Positions 1 through 9,855 of a stretch of DNA of 64,000 nucleotides are shown piece by piece. Every line of letters begins with the position of its first letter. Position 1 is the first letter of the stretch. The DNA is taken from contig NZ_CP027845.1 in assembly GCF_003015145.1 (NCBI RefSeq), forward strand, positions 248,001 to 312,000, read 5' to 3'. Source of the DNA: Candidatus Phycorickettsia trachydisci (GTDB lineage: Bacteria; Pseudomonadota; Alphaproteobacteria; Rickettsiales; Rickettsiaceae). The translations under genes were made by a program, and so were the position numbers. The notes under the pieces are model-generated. The model was not told the DNA's origin. It did no database searches and saw only the letters and a program-made list of their open reading frames with translations.

Positions 1-1668
1 TCTGGTGCAAGACTTTTTTATTCCATGCTTGCAAGTCCTTTAACTGATATTGAAGAAATTAAGTTTAGGCATGATCTGATTGAATTCTTTAAAGATAATT
101 TAAATCTGTGCAACCAGATAAGAAGTATTTTAAATCAATTGGGAGATCCTGAAAGATCGATAAGTCGTATCAATATGCACAGAGCATCTCCAGCTGATTT
201 ACTTGATCTAAAAAATGCTATTGTTATTACAAACAAAATTAAAGAGTTTTTTACAAGCGAGCTAGGACTGATTATGCCTGATTTGCTCGAAAAGGCTTTT
301 TATGGTCTTCAGGGTCATGATGAAATCTATAATTTAATTCATGAGGCCATTATAGAAACCGATCTAGCAGAGGAAGTAACTTATATCAAGCACTCTTATC
401 ATCAAAAAATACAAGAGTTATGCGATTTGATTAAAGATTCGCATAAAATTGTAGGTCAGTTAAGACTTAAATATGTAAGTAGTACAGGTATTGAAAATTT
501 AAAAATTAGTCAAAACAACGTGCTTGGGATGTTCGTGGAAGTATCTTCTCGCAATATCTCCAAACTAGATGATACTTTTATTCATCGCCAAACAACAGTC
601 AATGGAGCTAGATTTACTACTAGCGAGCTTCAAAATCTTGAGAAAGATATCATTAACGCACAAGGTCTTTTGAGAGGGCTTGAAAAAGAGATTTTTACAG
701 AAATATGCCATAGCATTATGCAAGAGTTTATCTCTTTAAATAGCATGGCAACCTCTTTGAACTTTTTGGATGTTATCACAAGCGCAGCACTTTTTGCGCA
801 TGAGAAAAATTACTGTAAACCCGAGATGCTAGAGGATAATACTTTTATTATTAAAGATGGGCGCCATCCTGTTGTTGAAGATTATTTAAAGTCTGATCAA
901 ACCAGTTTTATAGCAAATGATTCCGATCTATCGGATGGGCATAATATTTGGCTTTTAACAGGGCCTAATATGTCAGGCAAAAGTACATTTTTGAGGCAAA
1001 ACGCGGTTATTGCTATTATTGCTCAAGCTGGTTTTTTTGTTCCTGCATCTTATGCGAAAATTGGCATAATTGATAAAGTATTTAGTCGAATTGGCGCTAG
1101 TGATGATTTGGCAAAGGGGCAGTCTACGTTTATGGTCGAAATGACTGAGACTGCTGCAATACTTGCTCAAGCTACTTCCAAATCTTTGATCATTATAGAT
1201 GAATTAGGGAGGGGTACATCTACTTATGATGGAGTCTCAATTGCACTGAGCTGCCTAGAGTATATTCATGATGCAATAAAGTGTAGATCATTGTTTGCAA
1301 CTCATTATCATGAGCTTGCTAGCTTTTCTAGTAATTGGCCTAATATTCGCAATTATCATGTGAGCGCAAAAGAAGTAGCGGGTTCATTATTGTTCCTACA
1401 TAAAATTAAAGAAGGACCATCAGATAGGTCTTATGGTATCAAGATCGCTAAGCTCGCTGGCATTCCTATAAGCGTTATTAGACGGGCAGAACAAATCTTT
1501 AATTCGCTGCAGCAAGATGTGAAGTTAACAGTTCCTGCTGATGAAATAAATTACGAAGATGATAATTATCAGAAAATTAAAGATTACATCTGCAAGTTAG
1601 ATGCAAATCAAATTACGCCACGAAATGCGTTAGATGAAATTTTCAAACTGCAAGAGCTAATAAAATAA
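1..1668 (+). CDS. mutS: DNA mismatch repair protein MutS, 3' part (5' end outside window)
   Basis: MutS binds mismatches and uses ATP to signal repair. The reading frame is open from base 1, so the gene is cut by the window edge; the first ATG at 25 is internal. About 555 of roughly 850-900 residues are present: the core/lever region, then the ABC-type ATPase. Visible ATPase motifs are Walker A TGPNMSGKST, the signature-like stretch GASDDLAKGQSTFMVEM, Walker B LIIIDELGRGTSTYDG and the ATHYHEL switch. The C-terminal helix-turn-helix follows (IKIAKLAGIP, then a short tail). The identification is firm; only the N-terminal mismatch-binding domain cannot be checked. The next gene is convergent, 21 bp away. 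Confidence 0.97.
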   Translation, partial: SGARLFYSMLASPLTDIEEIKFRHDLIEFFKDNLNLCNQIRSILNQLGDPERSISRINMHRASPADLLDLKNAIVITNKIKEFFTSELGLIMPDLLEKAFYGLQGHDEIYNLIHEAIIETDLAEEVTYIKHSYHQKIQELCDLIKDSHKIVGQLRLKYVSSTGIENLKISQNNVLGMFVEVSSRNISKLDDTFIHRQTTVNGARFTTSELQNLEKDIINAQGLLRGLEKEIFTEICHSIMQEFISLNSMATSLNFLDVITSAALFAHEKNYCKPEMLEDNTFIIKDGRHPVVEDYLKSDQTSFIANDSDLSDGHNIWLLTGPNMSGKSTFLRQNAVIAIIAQAGFFVPASYAKIGIIDKVFSRIGASDDLAKGQSTFMVEMTETAAILAQATSKSLIIIDELGRGTSTYDGVSIALSCLEYIHDAIKCRSLFATHYHELASFSSNWPNIRNYHVSAKEVAGSLLFLHKIKEGPSDRSYGIKIAKLAGIPISVIRRAEQIFNSLQQDVKLTVPADEINYEDDNYQKIKDYICKLDANQITPRNALDEIFKLQELIK

Positions 1669-1689
1669 TACATATTTTTTAAGGAAAAT

Positions 1690-4032
1690 TTATATGTTAT
1701 TATCATCACCTAACTTGTCCGCGCTATATTCGTTTACATCTTCTTGTATTTCTTGAGAATAGTCTAATAGAAGAGAATCCAACCTTGTTTCAAGTTCATG
1801 AATTCTTAATTTCATATTTAATGTTGCGTTCGAGGATGTCCCGGCAGTTTTTGGTCTTTGTGAAGTTTGAGAGTTGGAAGTATTTAAAGTATTGGAAGAG
1901 TCTAATGTATTATCTAGAAAATTTTCAAGATGCTCGGTTAGATGTGTGTCTATTTTTTTTGATTTTGTATTGAGAGTTGTTCTAGAGAATATTGGGCTAG
2001 TTTTTGGCCTTGGTGTACCTGAAGGGCTCCATGTACTTGCAAAATTTAATCCATCACTTGAAACATCTTCAAGCCTTTCGGCTAGATAAGAATCCATGAT
2101 TTTTAATTTAGCATTTGGGCTTGCTTTAGAGAATGTTGGACTTGTTTTTCTTCTTTGCGGACTTGAGGGATTTGATGTGCGTGAAGAGTCCAATGCATCA
2201 TTGGAAAAATTATCGAGATGTTCAATCAAATAAGAATCTATTAACTTCACTTTCGAATTTGGGCTCGTTTTAGGGGATGTTAGACTTATTTTTTTTCTTT
2301 GCGGACTTGGAGGTCTTGGGGTGTGTGAAGAGTCTAGTGCATCATTCGAAAGATCTGGAAAGTGTTCATTTAGATAAGAATCTTGCGCTTGTGATTTTGC
2401 ATTTGGGCTTGTTTTAGAATGTGTTGGGCTTATTTTTTTTCTTTGTGGACTTGGAGGTTTTGGAGTATTTGAAAGGTCCAATGTATCATTTGGAAGATCC
2501 ACAAAATACTCAGTTAAAAAAGGATCAATTACTTTGAGTTTTACTTTAGGACTTGTTCCTGAAGACTCGCTTTTAAATTCTAATGAGGTATCTTTTTGAT
2601 TTAATGATGAAAAGTTCGATTTTTTAGGTGTGTATGAAGCATCATTAGTTTTTGTGGATGAAGATAGCTCTTGGTTTGTAATATTATCGGTTTTAATTGG
2701 TTCAAGATGTTTCTTGCAGAGCGATTTAGAGGGAGATCTGGGTGATGACTTGGTGGAAGTTTGAGGAGAAGACTCATAGTGAGGGCTTGAGTGTTTTACT
2801 ACTGGTAAAGTTGATGATGGTATTTCTAGTGCTGAAGGTTTTTGTAAAGATTTTTTGGATGAGGTTTTTTTAATTGGCGAAACATGATCTTGAACTTCTG
2901 GTAAAATTTCTATTTTACGTTTAATATGATTGGTTGCTAAATGTTTTGTATTGCAAGTATTTAGAATATTATTGGTTACATTTAACAATCTATCCAAAGA
3001 TTCGCATATTGTGGGCTCTCTCTTAATAAAGATTTCCTTTAATCTTTCCCACTCTGAAGCTTGGTATGTTAATTGATTTACTAATTCTTGAAAATGTGAT
3101 TCACTACTAAATTCTATCTCATCTAATTTAAGTAAAAGGGAACTCTTATATTCTTGGATTTGATTAATCATTACAGAGGTAAAATCTTTGAAACTTGATT
3201 CGTCCTGTCCGCTGATATAAAAGAGAGATAAAATTTTAAGACCTATAAACACCCTTTGATTCATATCAGTAACACATGAAAGAAGCTTTTCAAAGTTGTC
3301 AAGAAAGTAATCGCGTACTTTGCTTTCTTTGAGATTGATCAAAGTGTTCATTTGACACAATATCGATACTATTTCTAGATGATCTCCGGTTTTACTTATA
3401 GCGAAAGTTAAAGGGCTATGAAAATAATGATCCAATATGTTGGGATCAGGATTTTTTTGAGCTAAAAGTTGGGCAATTTGAAAGTTATTGTATTTAACTG
3501 CATAATGCAAAGGGCTCATCCCTGAATGATCTGTTGCATTAACGTTAGCTTGGTAGTTTAGTAATAATTCTACTAAGCGTGCGTCGTTTTTTGATATTGC
3601 CCAGTGTAGGGGAGTAATGAGATAGCGTCCATGACAATTAGCACGTGCTCCATGACTTAATAAGATAGATGCTACTTGATAATATCCTTCCTTAACTGAC
3701 TTATACAAAGGTGTCTCATCATGTCCATCTACTGTATTAACTCGTGCTCCATGTCCAATTAATAAAATAGTTAAATCTTCATCTCCATTTGCTGCTGCTA
3801 TATGCAAAGCAGTTTGCGAATTCAAAGAATCTCGATCTAAGACGTTAGCTCCTTTGTTGAGCAAAATTTTTGTTATTGAGTAATTGGATCTCTTAACGGC
3901 ATATATCAGAGCAGTTTCATTGTCTTCATTTTTATCATCAATGAGAAATGGTCGGTGATCGAGTATAATATCCACCTCTTGTTCATCGTCATTAGTTATA
4001 GCAGAAAATAAATTGAATGATGATCCATCCAT
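1690..4032 (-). CDS. Ankyrin-repeat protein with 48-residue tandem repeats in its tail; candidate effector
   Basis: This 780-residue protein has about seven ankyrin repeats at residues 38-265 (TALHIAAANGDEDL, TPLHWAISKND, SPLHYAVKYNN), a helical middle (about 265-380) and a long Ser/Pro/Lys-rich tail. The tail carries five degenerate tandem repeats of about 48 residues (roughly 502-742, DNA about 1806-2529), each with a DSYLxEHLxDxSNDALDSS-like block followed by SPQRKK and a TSPNAK-like block. The protein ends in a short acidic helix. No signal peptide is visible. The start is supported by AGGTG about 7 nt upstream. Ankyrin proteins of intracellular bacteria are often injected effectors, so that role is inferred. 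The SPQRK motifs match a proline-directed kinase consensus (S-P-x-R/K). Confidence 0.9.
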   Translation of the reverse strand: MDGSSFNLFSAITNDDEQEVDIILDHRPFLIDDKNEDNETALIYAVKRSNYSITKILLNKGANVLDRDSLNSQTALHIAAANGDEDLTILLIGHGARVNTVDGHDETPLYKSVKEGYYQVASILLSHGARANCHGRYLITPLHWAISKNDARLVELLLNYQANVNATDHSGMSPLHYAVKYNNFQIAQLLAQKNPDPNILDHYFHSPLTFAISKTGDHLEIVSILCQMNTLINLKESKVRDYFLDNFEKLLSCVTDMNQRVFIGLKILSLFYISGQDESSFKDFTSVMINQIQEYKSSLLLKLDEIEFSSESHFQELVNQLTYQASEWERLKEIFIKREPTICESLDRLLNVTNNILNTCNTKHLATNHIKRKIEILPEVQDHVSPIKKTSSKKSLQKPSALEIPSSTLPVVKHSSPHYESSPQTSTKSSPRSPSKSLCKKHLEPIKTDNITNQELSSSTKTNDASYTPKKSNFSSLNQKDTSLEFKSESSGTSPKVKLKVIDPFLTEYFVDLPNDTLDLSNTPKPPSPQRKKISPTHSKTSPNAKSQAQDSYLNEHFPDLSNDALDSSHTPRPPSPQRKKISLTSPKTSPNSKVKLIDSYLIEHLDNFSNDALDSSRTSNPSSPQRRKTSPTFSKASPNAKLKIMDSYLAERLEDVSSDGLNFASTWSPSGTPRPKTSPIFSRTTLNTKSKKIDTHLTEHLENFLDNTLDSSNTLNTSNSQTSQRPKTAGTSSNATLNMKLRIHELETRLDSLLLDYSQEIQEDVNEYSADKLGDDNNI

Positions 4033-4267
4033 AAAGTTGCACCTGTTTAATATACTTGTAATATTACAACCAAATTACTTTAAGGATATGTCAACTCATT
4101 TATTGGGTTAATATATTTGGAAAAGATGGTTAATATAGCACATCCTTTTTTTGTGAGTTTTTTGGGAAGGATATGGTTATTATAAAGTGATAATAATCCT
4201 GGAAATAAGAGACTTTTAGTCTACTTTTTCAAGATTAAAATGCAAGAAGGTTGTACTTTGAAAATTA

Positions 4268-5050
4268 CTAAAATTTGTAAGTTATGCCTAAAGAAATAAA
4301 CGTAGGATCCAATTTTACTTTTACTGGCACATCATTTGTAGTTTCTAGATAAGAAGACTTATAGAATACCTTTGCACGTAAGAATTGTTTTTTAATTTCA
4401 AAAGTAATAGCTGTATTATCTTGAGCCCATAAATCAAGACCAACTTGAGCTATAGGTCCCAAGGATAAAGGCTTAACTTTCAAGGATTTATTATGCGTGA
4501 AAAAATATGAAGTTCCATAACCTAGACCTACATAAGGAGTAATGCCTCCAAAGGGAGCAATATAATATTGAAAAATTACTTGAAATGGTACGGAGTATAT
4601 GTTGATATTTTTATGATAATTTAGACTACCGTAATATGATCCTACGTTATTAAGTGCTTCTTGTTTTGTGCGATAAGCGTGAAAACCTAAGCCTATTTCT
4701 GAGGCAAAATATTCTGAGAAAAAGACAGAGCTTGATAATTCGCCACCAAAGCCATTAGCAACTAGATCGTGGTCGATGCTATTTAAAGATGTGCCGTTTA
4801 TAGGGCTTGGATCTGGTAATCCGCTATCTTTACTTTTGGATCTTATGCCAGTTAATTTCATTTTAAAGAATATCTTATTCCCAAGCAGACTACCCTCTAA
4901 ATGAGAAGAATCATATGAGTCGTAGTAATCTACATATTTAGGTGCCGATAAGGCAAAAGAACTTAATAAGCAAATCGGAAGACAAAGAAGGAACTTTTTA
5001 AATGGCAGCATAAAGTTTTGTATATTAAAAATTATTCCTGCCATTATCAC
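4268..5050 (-). CDS. OmpW-family outer-membrane beta-barrel protein
   Basis: A secreted small outer-membrane barrel. The N-terminus has a hydrophobic signal (FLLCLPICLLSSFALSA) and the protein ends in a classic barrel terminus, LGITYKF. The second half follows the OmpW pattern: VPFQVIFQYYIAP, ITPYVGLGYGTSYFF, LSLGPIAQVGLDLWAQDN, then KVKLDPTFISLGITYKF. OmpW proteins form an eight-stranded barrel with a hydrophobic channel; the substrate here is unknown. The start is ambiguous. The ATG at 5050 has AAGG about 9 nt upstream, while the ATG at 5011 would give a more compact signal peptide. The gene lies 73 bp downstream of a periplasmic HtrA-like protease on the same strand, so the two may be co-transcribed. 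Confidence 0.8.
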   Translation of the reverse strand: MIMAGIIFNIQNFMLPFKKFLLCLPICLLSSFALSAPKYVDYYDSYDSSHLEGSLLGNKIFFKMKLTGIRSKSKDSGLPDPSPINGTSLNSIDHDLVANGFGGELSSSVFFSEYFASEIGLGFHAYRTKQEALNNVGSYYGSLNYHKNINIYSVPFQVIFQYYIAPFGGITPYVGLGYGTSYFFTHNKSLKVKPLSLGPIAQVGLDLWAQDNTAITFEIKKQFLRAKVFYKSSYLETTNDVPVKVKLDPTFISLGITYKF

Positions 5051-5123
5051 TTACCTTGTGCCTAAATATTAGATTCTCTGTCTCAATAAATAAAAAATTA
5101 TCTATTTCGCTACAAATTTACAA

Positions 5124-6575
5124 CTACTGTGGTTGTTTACATGGATTTTCGTTTAACTCCCACTCCATAATCTTTTTATTAAAGGTATATAGTTTTGGTA
5201 AAGTTTCTGTATTACTCAATACGATGTCGGCGATTCCAAGATCACGTCTTGAAGTGATCGTGCCATTGTACATAGTAATAAAAGGATTAAAGTTTTCAAA
5301 ATCCATGGTTATAAATTTAGCGCCATTTAAACTGCATATTGCTTTAACTGCGCTGTCAATATCTTTCACTGGAGTTGAGCCAATTTTATTAATCTTTAGT
5401 CTAAAGTCTTGTCTCTCATGACTATAAGGAAGCAGATCTCTAACGCTAAGACCGCTACCTGGTGCTATGTAAGCTATTCCCAATGATTTAATGGGTATAC
5501 CTGAAGCATAGCTACTAAGGTCATTAGTTTCGAAAAGCACCGCTCCTCCAAACTCTAGCATTTTAGATATTTTGTTGTCCTCTAAATTATATAGATCAAG
5601 AGTGACTGGAATTTTTTGACCATTACGGTAGATAGTTAAATCTATAGTGTTGCTTGTTACACTATCCATTAGATGATCAAATTCATATAAGCTAGGACCA
5701 ACTCGTTTACCGGCTACTTCCCATATTATGTCGCCATTTTGCAATTTATCTGAAGCTTTAGAGCCTGGTATAAATGCTTTGATTGCTAATACATTGTTTC
5801 TGCTATCCGGAAAATCTTTCAGATAAGCAATCATTAAGCTTTCTGGGAAATTTTTATGTTTCACAACTTTGTCTAATGAGTACATCTTTGTGATAACACC
5901 TATGTGTCTTCTTTGAGGTGTTACGCCGGATTCATAACTTTTTAAAGCGTTCGATATATATGATCCATGAAGAGCTAAGGCGTATGTTTTTGATCCTCCA
6001 TATGTTATGGCAACAGCATCGCCATCGTCGTTTAACACAGGAGATCCACTTGCGCCACCTGCAATATTTAGATTAACTACAAAAGTGTGTTGTGCAATAT
6101 CTCCACTAATTTCAAATGGATTTGATATATAACCATCATGAAATGAGAAAGATTGACCTTCTGTATTGCCTACGATAAATACATGTTGTCCTTCAAAAGC
6201 CTGTTTGGTGCTAAAATTTATTTCCTGCACATCGTCAGGAATATCTTTGGGATTTACTTGCAAGAAAGAAAAATCAAGCCACAGATCATAATATCCTAGT
6301 TTTGCTTGAGCTAGTCTACCATTGTGGAATTTGATAGAGTAATTTGCGATAGAATTTGAAGCTTTTGTTACATGCTCGTTTGTGATTATTATCCCCTTAG
6401 CTTTATTAGCTATAAAACCTGTACCGGACCAGCTACCTTTGCTTCCGTATGCTGCTACTGCAGCTCTTCCTTCTATGGTTACGGTAGATTTGCGAGCTTT
6501 GTCTAGAACGTTGTCCTTAATATCAGCAAATGTGCTAGAAAAAATAAAAAACAAACAAAAAACAAATTTTTTCAT
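5124..6575 (-). CDS. Periplasmic trypsin-like serine protease with PDZ-like region (HtrA/Deg-like)
   Basis: A 483-residue protein with a signal peptide (MKKFVFCLFFIFSSTFA) and an S1C protease fold. The catalytic triad is visible: His68 in TNEHV, Asp101 in LWLDFSF and Ser176 in GGASGSPV. A PDZ-like segment follows (about 250-330: VLAIKAFIPGSKASDKLQNGDIIWEVAGK), with a second PDZ-like segment near residues 365-430. Proteins of this family degrade or refold damaged envelope proteins. AGAAGG lies just upstream of the start. It is less canonical than DegP, so I give no gene symbol. It runs divergently from dnaK, a reasonable pairing of envelope and cytosolic stress genes. Confidence 0.85.
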   Translation of the reverse strand: MKKFVFCLFFIFSSTFADIKDNVLDKARKSTVTIEGRAAVAAYGSKGSWSGTGFIANKAKGIIITNEHVTKASNSIANYSIKFHNGRLAQAKLGYYDLWLDFSFLQVNPKDIPDDVQEINFSTKQAFEGQHVFIVGNTEGQSFSFHDGYISNPFEISGDIAQHTFVVNLNIAGGASGSPVLNDDGDAVAITYGGSKTYALALHGSYISNALKSYESGVTPQRRHIGVITKMYSLDKVVKHKNFPESLMIAYLKDFPDSRNNVLAIKAFIPGSKASDKLQNGDIIWEVAGKRVGPSLYEFDHLMDSVTSNTIDLTIYRNGQKIPVTLDLYNLEDNKISKMLEFGGAVLFETNDLSSYASGIPIKSLGIAYIAPGSGLSVRDLLPYSHERQDFRLKINKIGSTPVKDIDSAVKAICSLNGAKFITMDFENFNPFITMYNGTITSRRDLGIADIVLSNTETLPKLYTFNKKIMEWELNENPCKQPQ

Positions 6576-6584
6576 ATGACCTTC

Positions 6585-6612
6585 TTGTAAAAGTTAATAT
6601 GTTCACTATATC
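6585..6612 (+). promoter_or_regulatory. Candidate dnaK promoter
   Basis: TTGTAA (6585-6590) and TATATC (6607-6612) are separated by 16 bp, ending 35 bp before the dnaK start. CTTGTAA also resembles the -35 half of an alphaproteobacterial heat-shock promoter, but the expected C-rich -10 half is not evident. Confidence 0.35.
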
Positions 6613-6647
6613 AAAGCTATTAGATAATTCAAAAAGTAAATTATATT

Positions 6648-8525
6648 ATGTCAAAAATTATTGGTATAGATTTAGGCACAACTAACTCTTGTGTCGCGAT
6701 TATGGATGCTAAGGAGCCAAAAGTAATAGCAAACTTGGAAGGTAGTAGAACAACTCCATCAATGGTTGCATTCGTTGATTCAAATGTATTAGTTGGTGAT
6801 AGTGCAAAGCGTCAGGCAATTACTAATCCACAAAAAACTTTATTTGCTATAAAAAGGCTTATTGGTAGGAGATTTGATGATCCATTAACCAAAAAGGATC
6901 AAGAGTTGGTGCCATATAAAATTGTTAAAGCAGACAATGGTGATGCATGGGTTGAAATTGATGGCAAAAAATATTCTCCAAGTCAAGTCAGTGCTTTTAT
7001 CCTGCAAAAAATGAAAGAAGCTGCTGAAAATTTCTTAGGTGAAAAAGTAACCAAAGCTGTTATTACAGTTCCTGCATATTTTAATGATGCCCAGAGACAA
7101 GCTACAAAAGATGCTGGTCATATTGCTGGTTTAGAAGTTGAAAGGATTATTAATGAGCCAACCGCTGCGGCTCTTGCTTATGGATTTGATAAGGCTAAAT
7201 CTCAAACTATTGCTGTGTATGACTTAGGTGGTGGTACGTTTGATATCTCTATTTTAGAGATAAGTGATGGTGGAGTGTTTGAAGTAAAATCTACAAACGG
7301 TAATACATTCTTGGGGGGTGAAGACTTCGACATGAGAATTCAAGATTACCTAATTGATGAATTTAAAAAACAGAGTGGTATTAATTTAAAAAATGACCCA
7401 CTTGCTTTGCAAAGATTAAAAGAGGCAGCTGAGAAAGCTAAAAAAGAGTTATCTTCAACTCAAGAAACTGATATTAACTTACCATATATTACTGCCGACC
7501 AAACAGGTCCTAAGCATTTAAATATCAAGTTTACTAGAGCAAAGCTTGAGAGTTTGGTTATGGATTTAATTGACAAGACTATAGAGCCTTGCGGACTTGC
7601 ACTGAAAGATGCTGGTCTTACTGCAAAAGATGTGAACGAGGTAGTGCTTGTTGGTGGTATGACAAGGATGCCTAAGGTTGTCCAAAAGGTAAAAGAATTT
7701 TTTGGTAAAGAGCCAAATAAAAGTGTAAACCCAGATGAAGTTGTTGCGCTTGGTGCTGCTGTACAAGGGGGTGTGTTGCAAGGAGATGTAAAAGACTTGC
7801 TTCTACTTGACGTAACGCCTCTTTCCTTGGGTATAGAAGTGATGGGTGGTATTTTCTCAAAGCTAATTGAGCGTAACACTACTATACCGATTAAGAAAAG
7901 TCAGGTTTTCTCAACTGCTAGTGATAATCAGCCAGCTGTAACTATTAGGGTATTCCAGGGTGAGCGTGAGTTTGCCGCGGAAAATAAACTGCTTGGTGAA
8001 TTTAATTTAGAAGGCATTCCACCGGCTCCAAGGGGAGTACCTCAAATTGAAGTAACATTTGATATTGATGCTAACGGTATTGTTCACGTATCTGCAAAAG
8101 ATAAGGCTACAGGTAAAGAAAATAAGGTTACAATTCAATCTTCAAGTGGACTTGAAAAAGATGAAATTGAAAGAATGGTTCGTGAAGCTAAGGAATTTGA
8201 AGTCCAAGATAAAGAGCGTAAAGAGCTTGTTGAGCTCAAAAATAGAGCTGATACGTTAATTTATTCAACAGAAAGCTCCATAAAAGAATACGGTGATAAG
8301 ATAGAAGAATCCCAAAAAACTGAGATTCAAAGCGCTATATCTGCTTTGCAAGAGTATTTAAAAGGTGAGGACAAAGAAGTTATTAGTAGTAATATTGATA
8401 AACTTCAATCTCTTGCTATGGCAATAGGGCAAGCTATGTATAAACAAAATGCTGATGCGAACCCTCAAGATAGCGGAAATCAAGAAGAGGGGCCTAAAGA
8501 CGAAAAAGTGGTTGATATTAACTAA
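6648..8525 (+). CDS. dnaK: Chaperone DnaK (Hsp70)
   Basis: The 625-residue cytosolic Hsp70 binds exposed hydrophobic peptides in an ATP-driven cycle with DnaJ and GrpE. The nucleotide-binding domain starts [13 protein letters not shown] and contains [13 protein letters not shown] and [12 protein letters not shown]. The interdomain linker is [15 protein letters not shown], followed by the beta-sandwich and helical lid. Length and order are normal for the family. The C-terminus is acidic (DEKVVDIN). No Shine-Dalgarno sequence is evident before the ATG. dnaJ follows 47 bp downstream, the usual arrangement. Confidence 0.99.
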   Translation: MSKIIGIDLGTTNSCVAIMDAKEPKVIANLEGSRTTPSMVAFVDSNVLVGDSAKRQAITNPQKTLFAIKRLIGRRFDDPLTKKDQELVPYKIVKADNGDAWVEIDGKKYSPSQVSAFILQKMKEAAENFLGEKVTKAVITVPAYFNDAQRQATKDAGHIAGLEVERIINEPTAAALAYGFDKAKSQTIAVYDLGGGTFDISILEISDGGVFEVKSTNGNTFLGGEDFDMRIQDYLIDEFKKQSGINLKNDPLALQRLKEAAEKAKKELSSTQETDINLPYITADQTGPKHLNIKFTRAKLESLVMDLIDKTIEPCGLALKDAGLTAKDVNEVVLVGGMTRMPKVVQKVKEFFGKEPNKSVNPDEVVALGAAVQGGVLQGDVKDLLLLDVTPLSLGIEVMGGIFSKLIERNTTIPIKKSQVFSTASDNQPAVTIRVFQGEREFAAENKLLGEFNLEGIPPAPRGVPQIEVTFDIDANGIVHVSAKDKATGKENKVTIQSSSGLEKDEIERMVREAKEFEVQDKERKELVELKNRADTLIYSTESSIKEYGDKIEESQKTEIQSAISALQEYLKGEDKEVISSNIDKLQSLAMAIGQAMYKQNADANPQDSGNQEEGPKDEKVVDIN

Positions 8526-8528
8526 ATA

Positions 8529-8547
8529 GGGTACCTTAATGGTGCCT
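8529..8547 (+). promoter_or_regulatory. Short hairpin between dnaK and dnaJ
   Basis: GGTACC (8530-8535) can pair with GGTGCC (8541-8546) through one G.U, around loop TTAAT. There is no strong T-run after it, so it is more likely an attenuator or mRNA-processing hairpin than a full terminator. Confidence 0.3.
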
Positions 8548-8572
8548 TGTTTGTATATAAATAAAGAAATAC

Positions 8573-9700
8573 ATGTCACAACAAGACTATTATAAAATCT
8601 TAGGAGTTTCTCAAGGTGCATCAGAGGATGAGATAAAAAAAGCTTATCGCAAGCTTGCGATGCAATATCACCCTGATCGGAACAAAGGGAATCTTGAGGC
8701 TGAGAAAAAATTCAAAGAAATTAACCAAGCATACGATATTTTAAAAGATCCACAAAAGAAGGCCACATATGATCGTTTTGGTCACGAGTCCTTTAATTCT
8801 GGTGGATTTGGTGGAGGCGGATTTGGAAGAGCTGGAGGATTTGATTTTGGTGATATAGATGTTGAGAATATCTTTGACATGTTTGGTTTTGGTGGGGGAG
8901 GTAGAAGTAAGTCGCGTGGACCTCAAAAAGAGAGAGGGGCTGATTTGCAGTATCATATGACTATAACTCTTGAGGAAGCATTTCATGGTACTCAAAAAAC
9001 AATTTCTTTTGCTTGTGATACTAAGTGTGGTCAATGTAATGGATTAGGTAGTAAGACTGGGGCCATTTCTACATGTACTACATGTGGAGGTAGAGGCGCT
9101 ATTTATATGAAACAAGGCTTCTTTTCGATAGAGCGCCCATGTGGAACTTGTGGCGGAGCTGGACATATTGTAAAAGATCCTTGCTCATCATGCGGAGGCA
9201 GGGGGGCTTATCAAAAAACTAAAAATGTTGAAATTAATATACCTTGCGGCGTAACGGACGGTATGCGTTTACGCAAAACTGCTGAAGGTAGTGCTGGTTT
9301 TAGAGGGGGCGCAAGTGGTGATTTATATATTCTGATTTCTATCAAGCCTCATTCAATATTTAGAGTAGATGAGAGAGCAAATATGCACTGCAGGCTTCCA
9401 GTTAGCTTTATTACTCTAATCCTGGGAGGAAAAGTGGAAGTTGAAGATATAAATGGAGAAAAGATCTCCGTAACGATCCCTCAAGGCACAGAGCACGGTC
9501 ATCAAATTACTATTAAGAATAAGGGTATGTCTATTACGGGTTCTAAAAGCAGAGGCAGTCTTATCGTGCATGTAGTTTCGACGGTGCCAAAGAATTTGAC
9601 CGCTAAACAACGTCAAATGCTTGAAGAGTTAGAAAAAGATTTAGCTCAAAATAAAGCCTCAGAAAGCATATTTGATAAGATGAAGAATCTTTGGAGTTAG
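8573..9700 (+). CDS. dnaJ: Co-chaperone DnaJ (Hsp40)
   Basis: A 375-residue type I Hsp40 that stimulates the DnaK ATPase and delivers clients. The J-domain (residues 1-70) has the HPD motif in [11 protein letters not shown]. The Gly/Phe region follows ([13 protein letters not shown]). The zinc domain contains four CxxCxGxG modules ([32 protein letters not shown]), and then the client-binding C-terminal domain. All key residues are present and the length is standard. Confidence 0.99.
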   Translation: MSQQDYYKILGVSQGASEDEIKKAYRKLAMQYHPDRNKGNLEAEKKFKEINQAYDILKDPQKKATYDRFGHESFNSGGFGGGGFGRAGGFDFGDIDVENIFDMFGFGGGGRSKSRGPQKERGADLQYHMTITLEEAFHGTQKTISFACDTKCGQCNGLGSKTGAISTCTTCGGRGAIYMKQGFFSIERPCGTCGGAGHIVKDPCSSCGGRGAYQKTKNVEINIPCGVTDGMRLRKTAEGSAGFRGGASGDLYILISIKPHSIFRVDERANMHCRLPVSFITLILGGKVEVEDINGEKISVTIPQGTEHGHQITIKNKGMSITGSKSRGSLIVHVVSTVPKNLTAKQRQMLEELEKDLAQNKASESIFDKMKNLWS

Positions 9701-9781
9701 AATTTATAGCAAAGCGCTCTTCATCAACAAGATTTTTTTGATATTTACTCTTTAACTAGCATTTTCCTAGAAGCCCTTAGC

Positions 9782-9810
9782 TTTACACTTAGAAAAAGGT
9801 ATGTTAATAT
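9782..9810 (+). promoter_or_regulatory. Sigma70-type promoter of the ankyrin gene at 9856
   Basis: TTTACA (9782-9787) and TAATAT (9805-9810) are separated by exactly 17 bp, 45 bp before the start codon. Confidence 0.5.
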
Positions 9811-9855
9811 TTATAACGAAGAGTTATCAATAAATAAATACAAAAGTGTAACTAT

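Noticed and set aside
5056-5421. 121-residue + strand frame
   Set aside because: It is antisense to the C-terminal half of the HtrA-like protease, which has catalytic motifs and a signal peptide.
7460-7879. 139-residue minus-strand frame inside dnaK
   Set aside because: It is a shadow of the dnaK coding sequence with low-complexity Ser/Pro/Thr composition.
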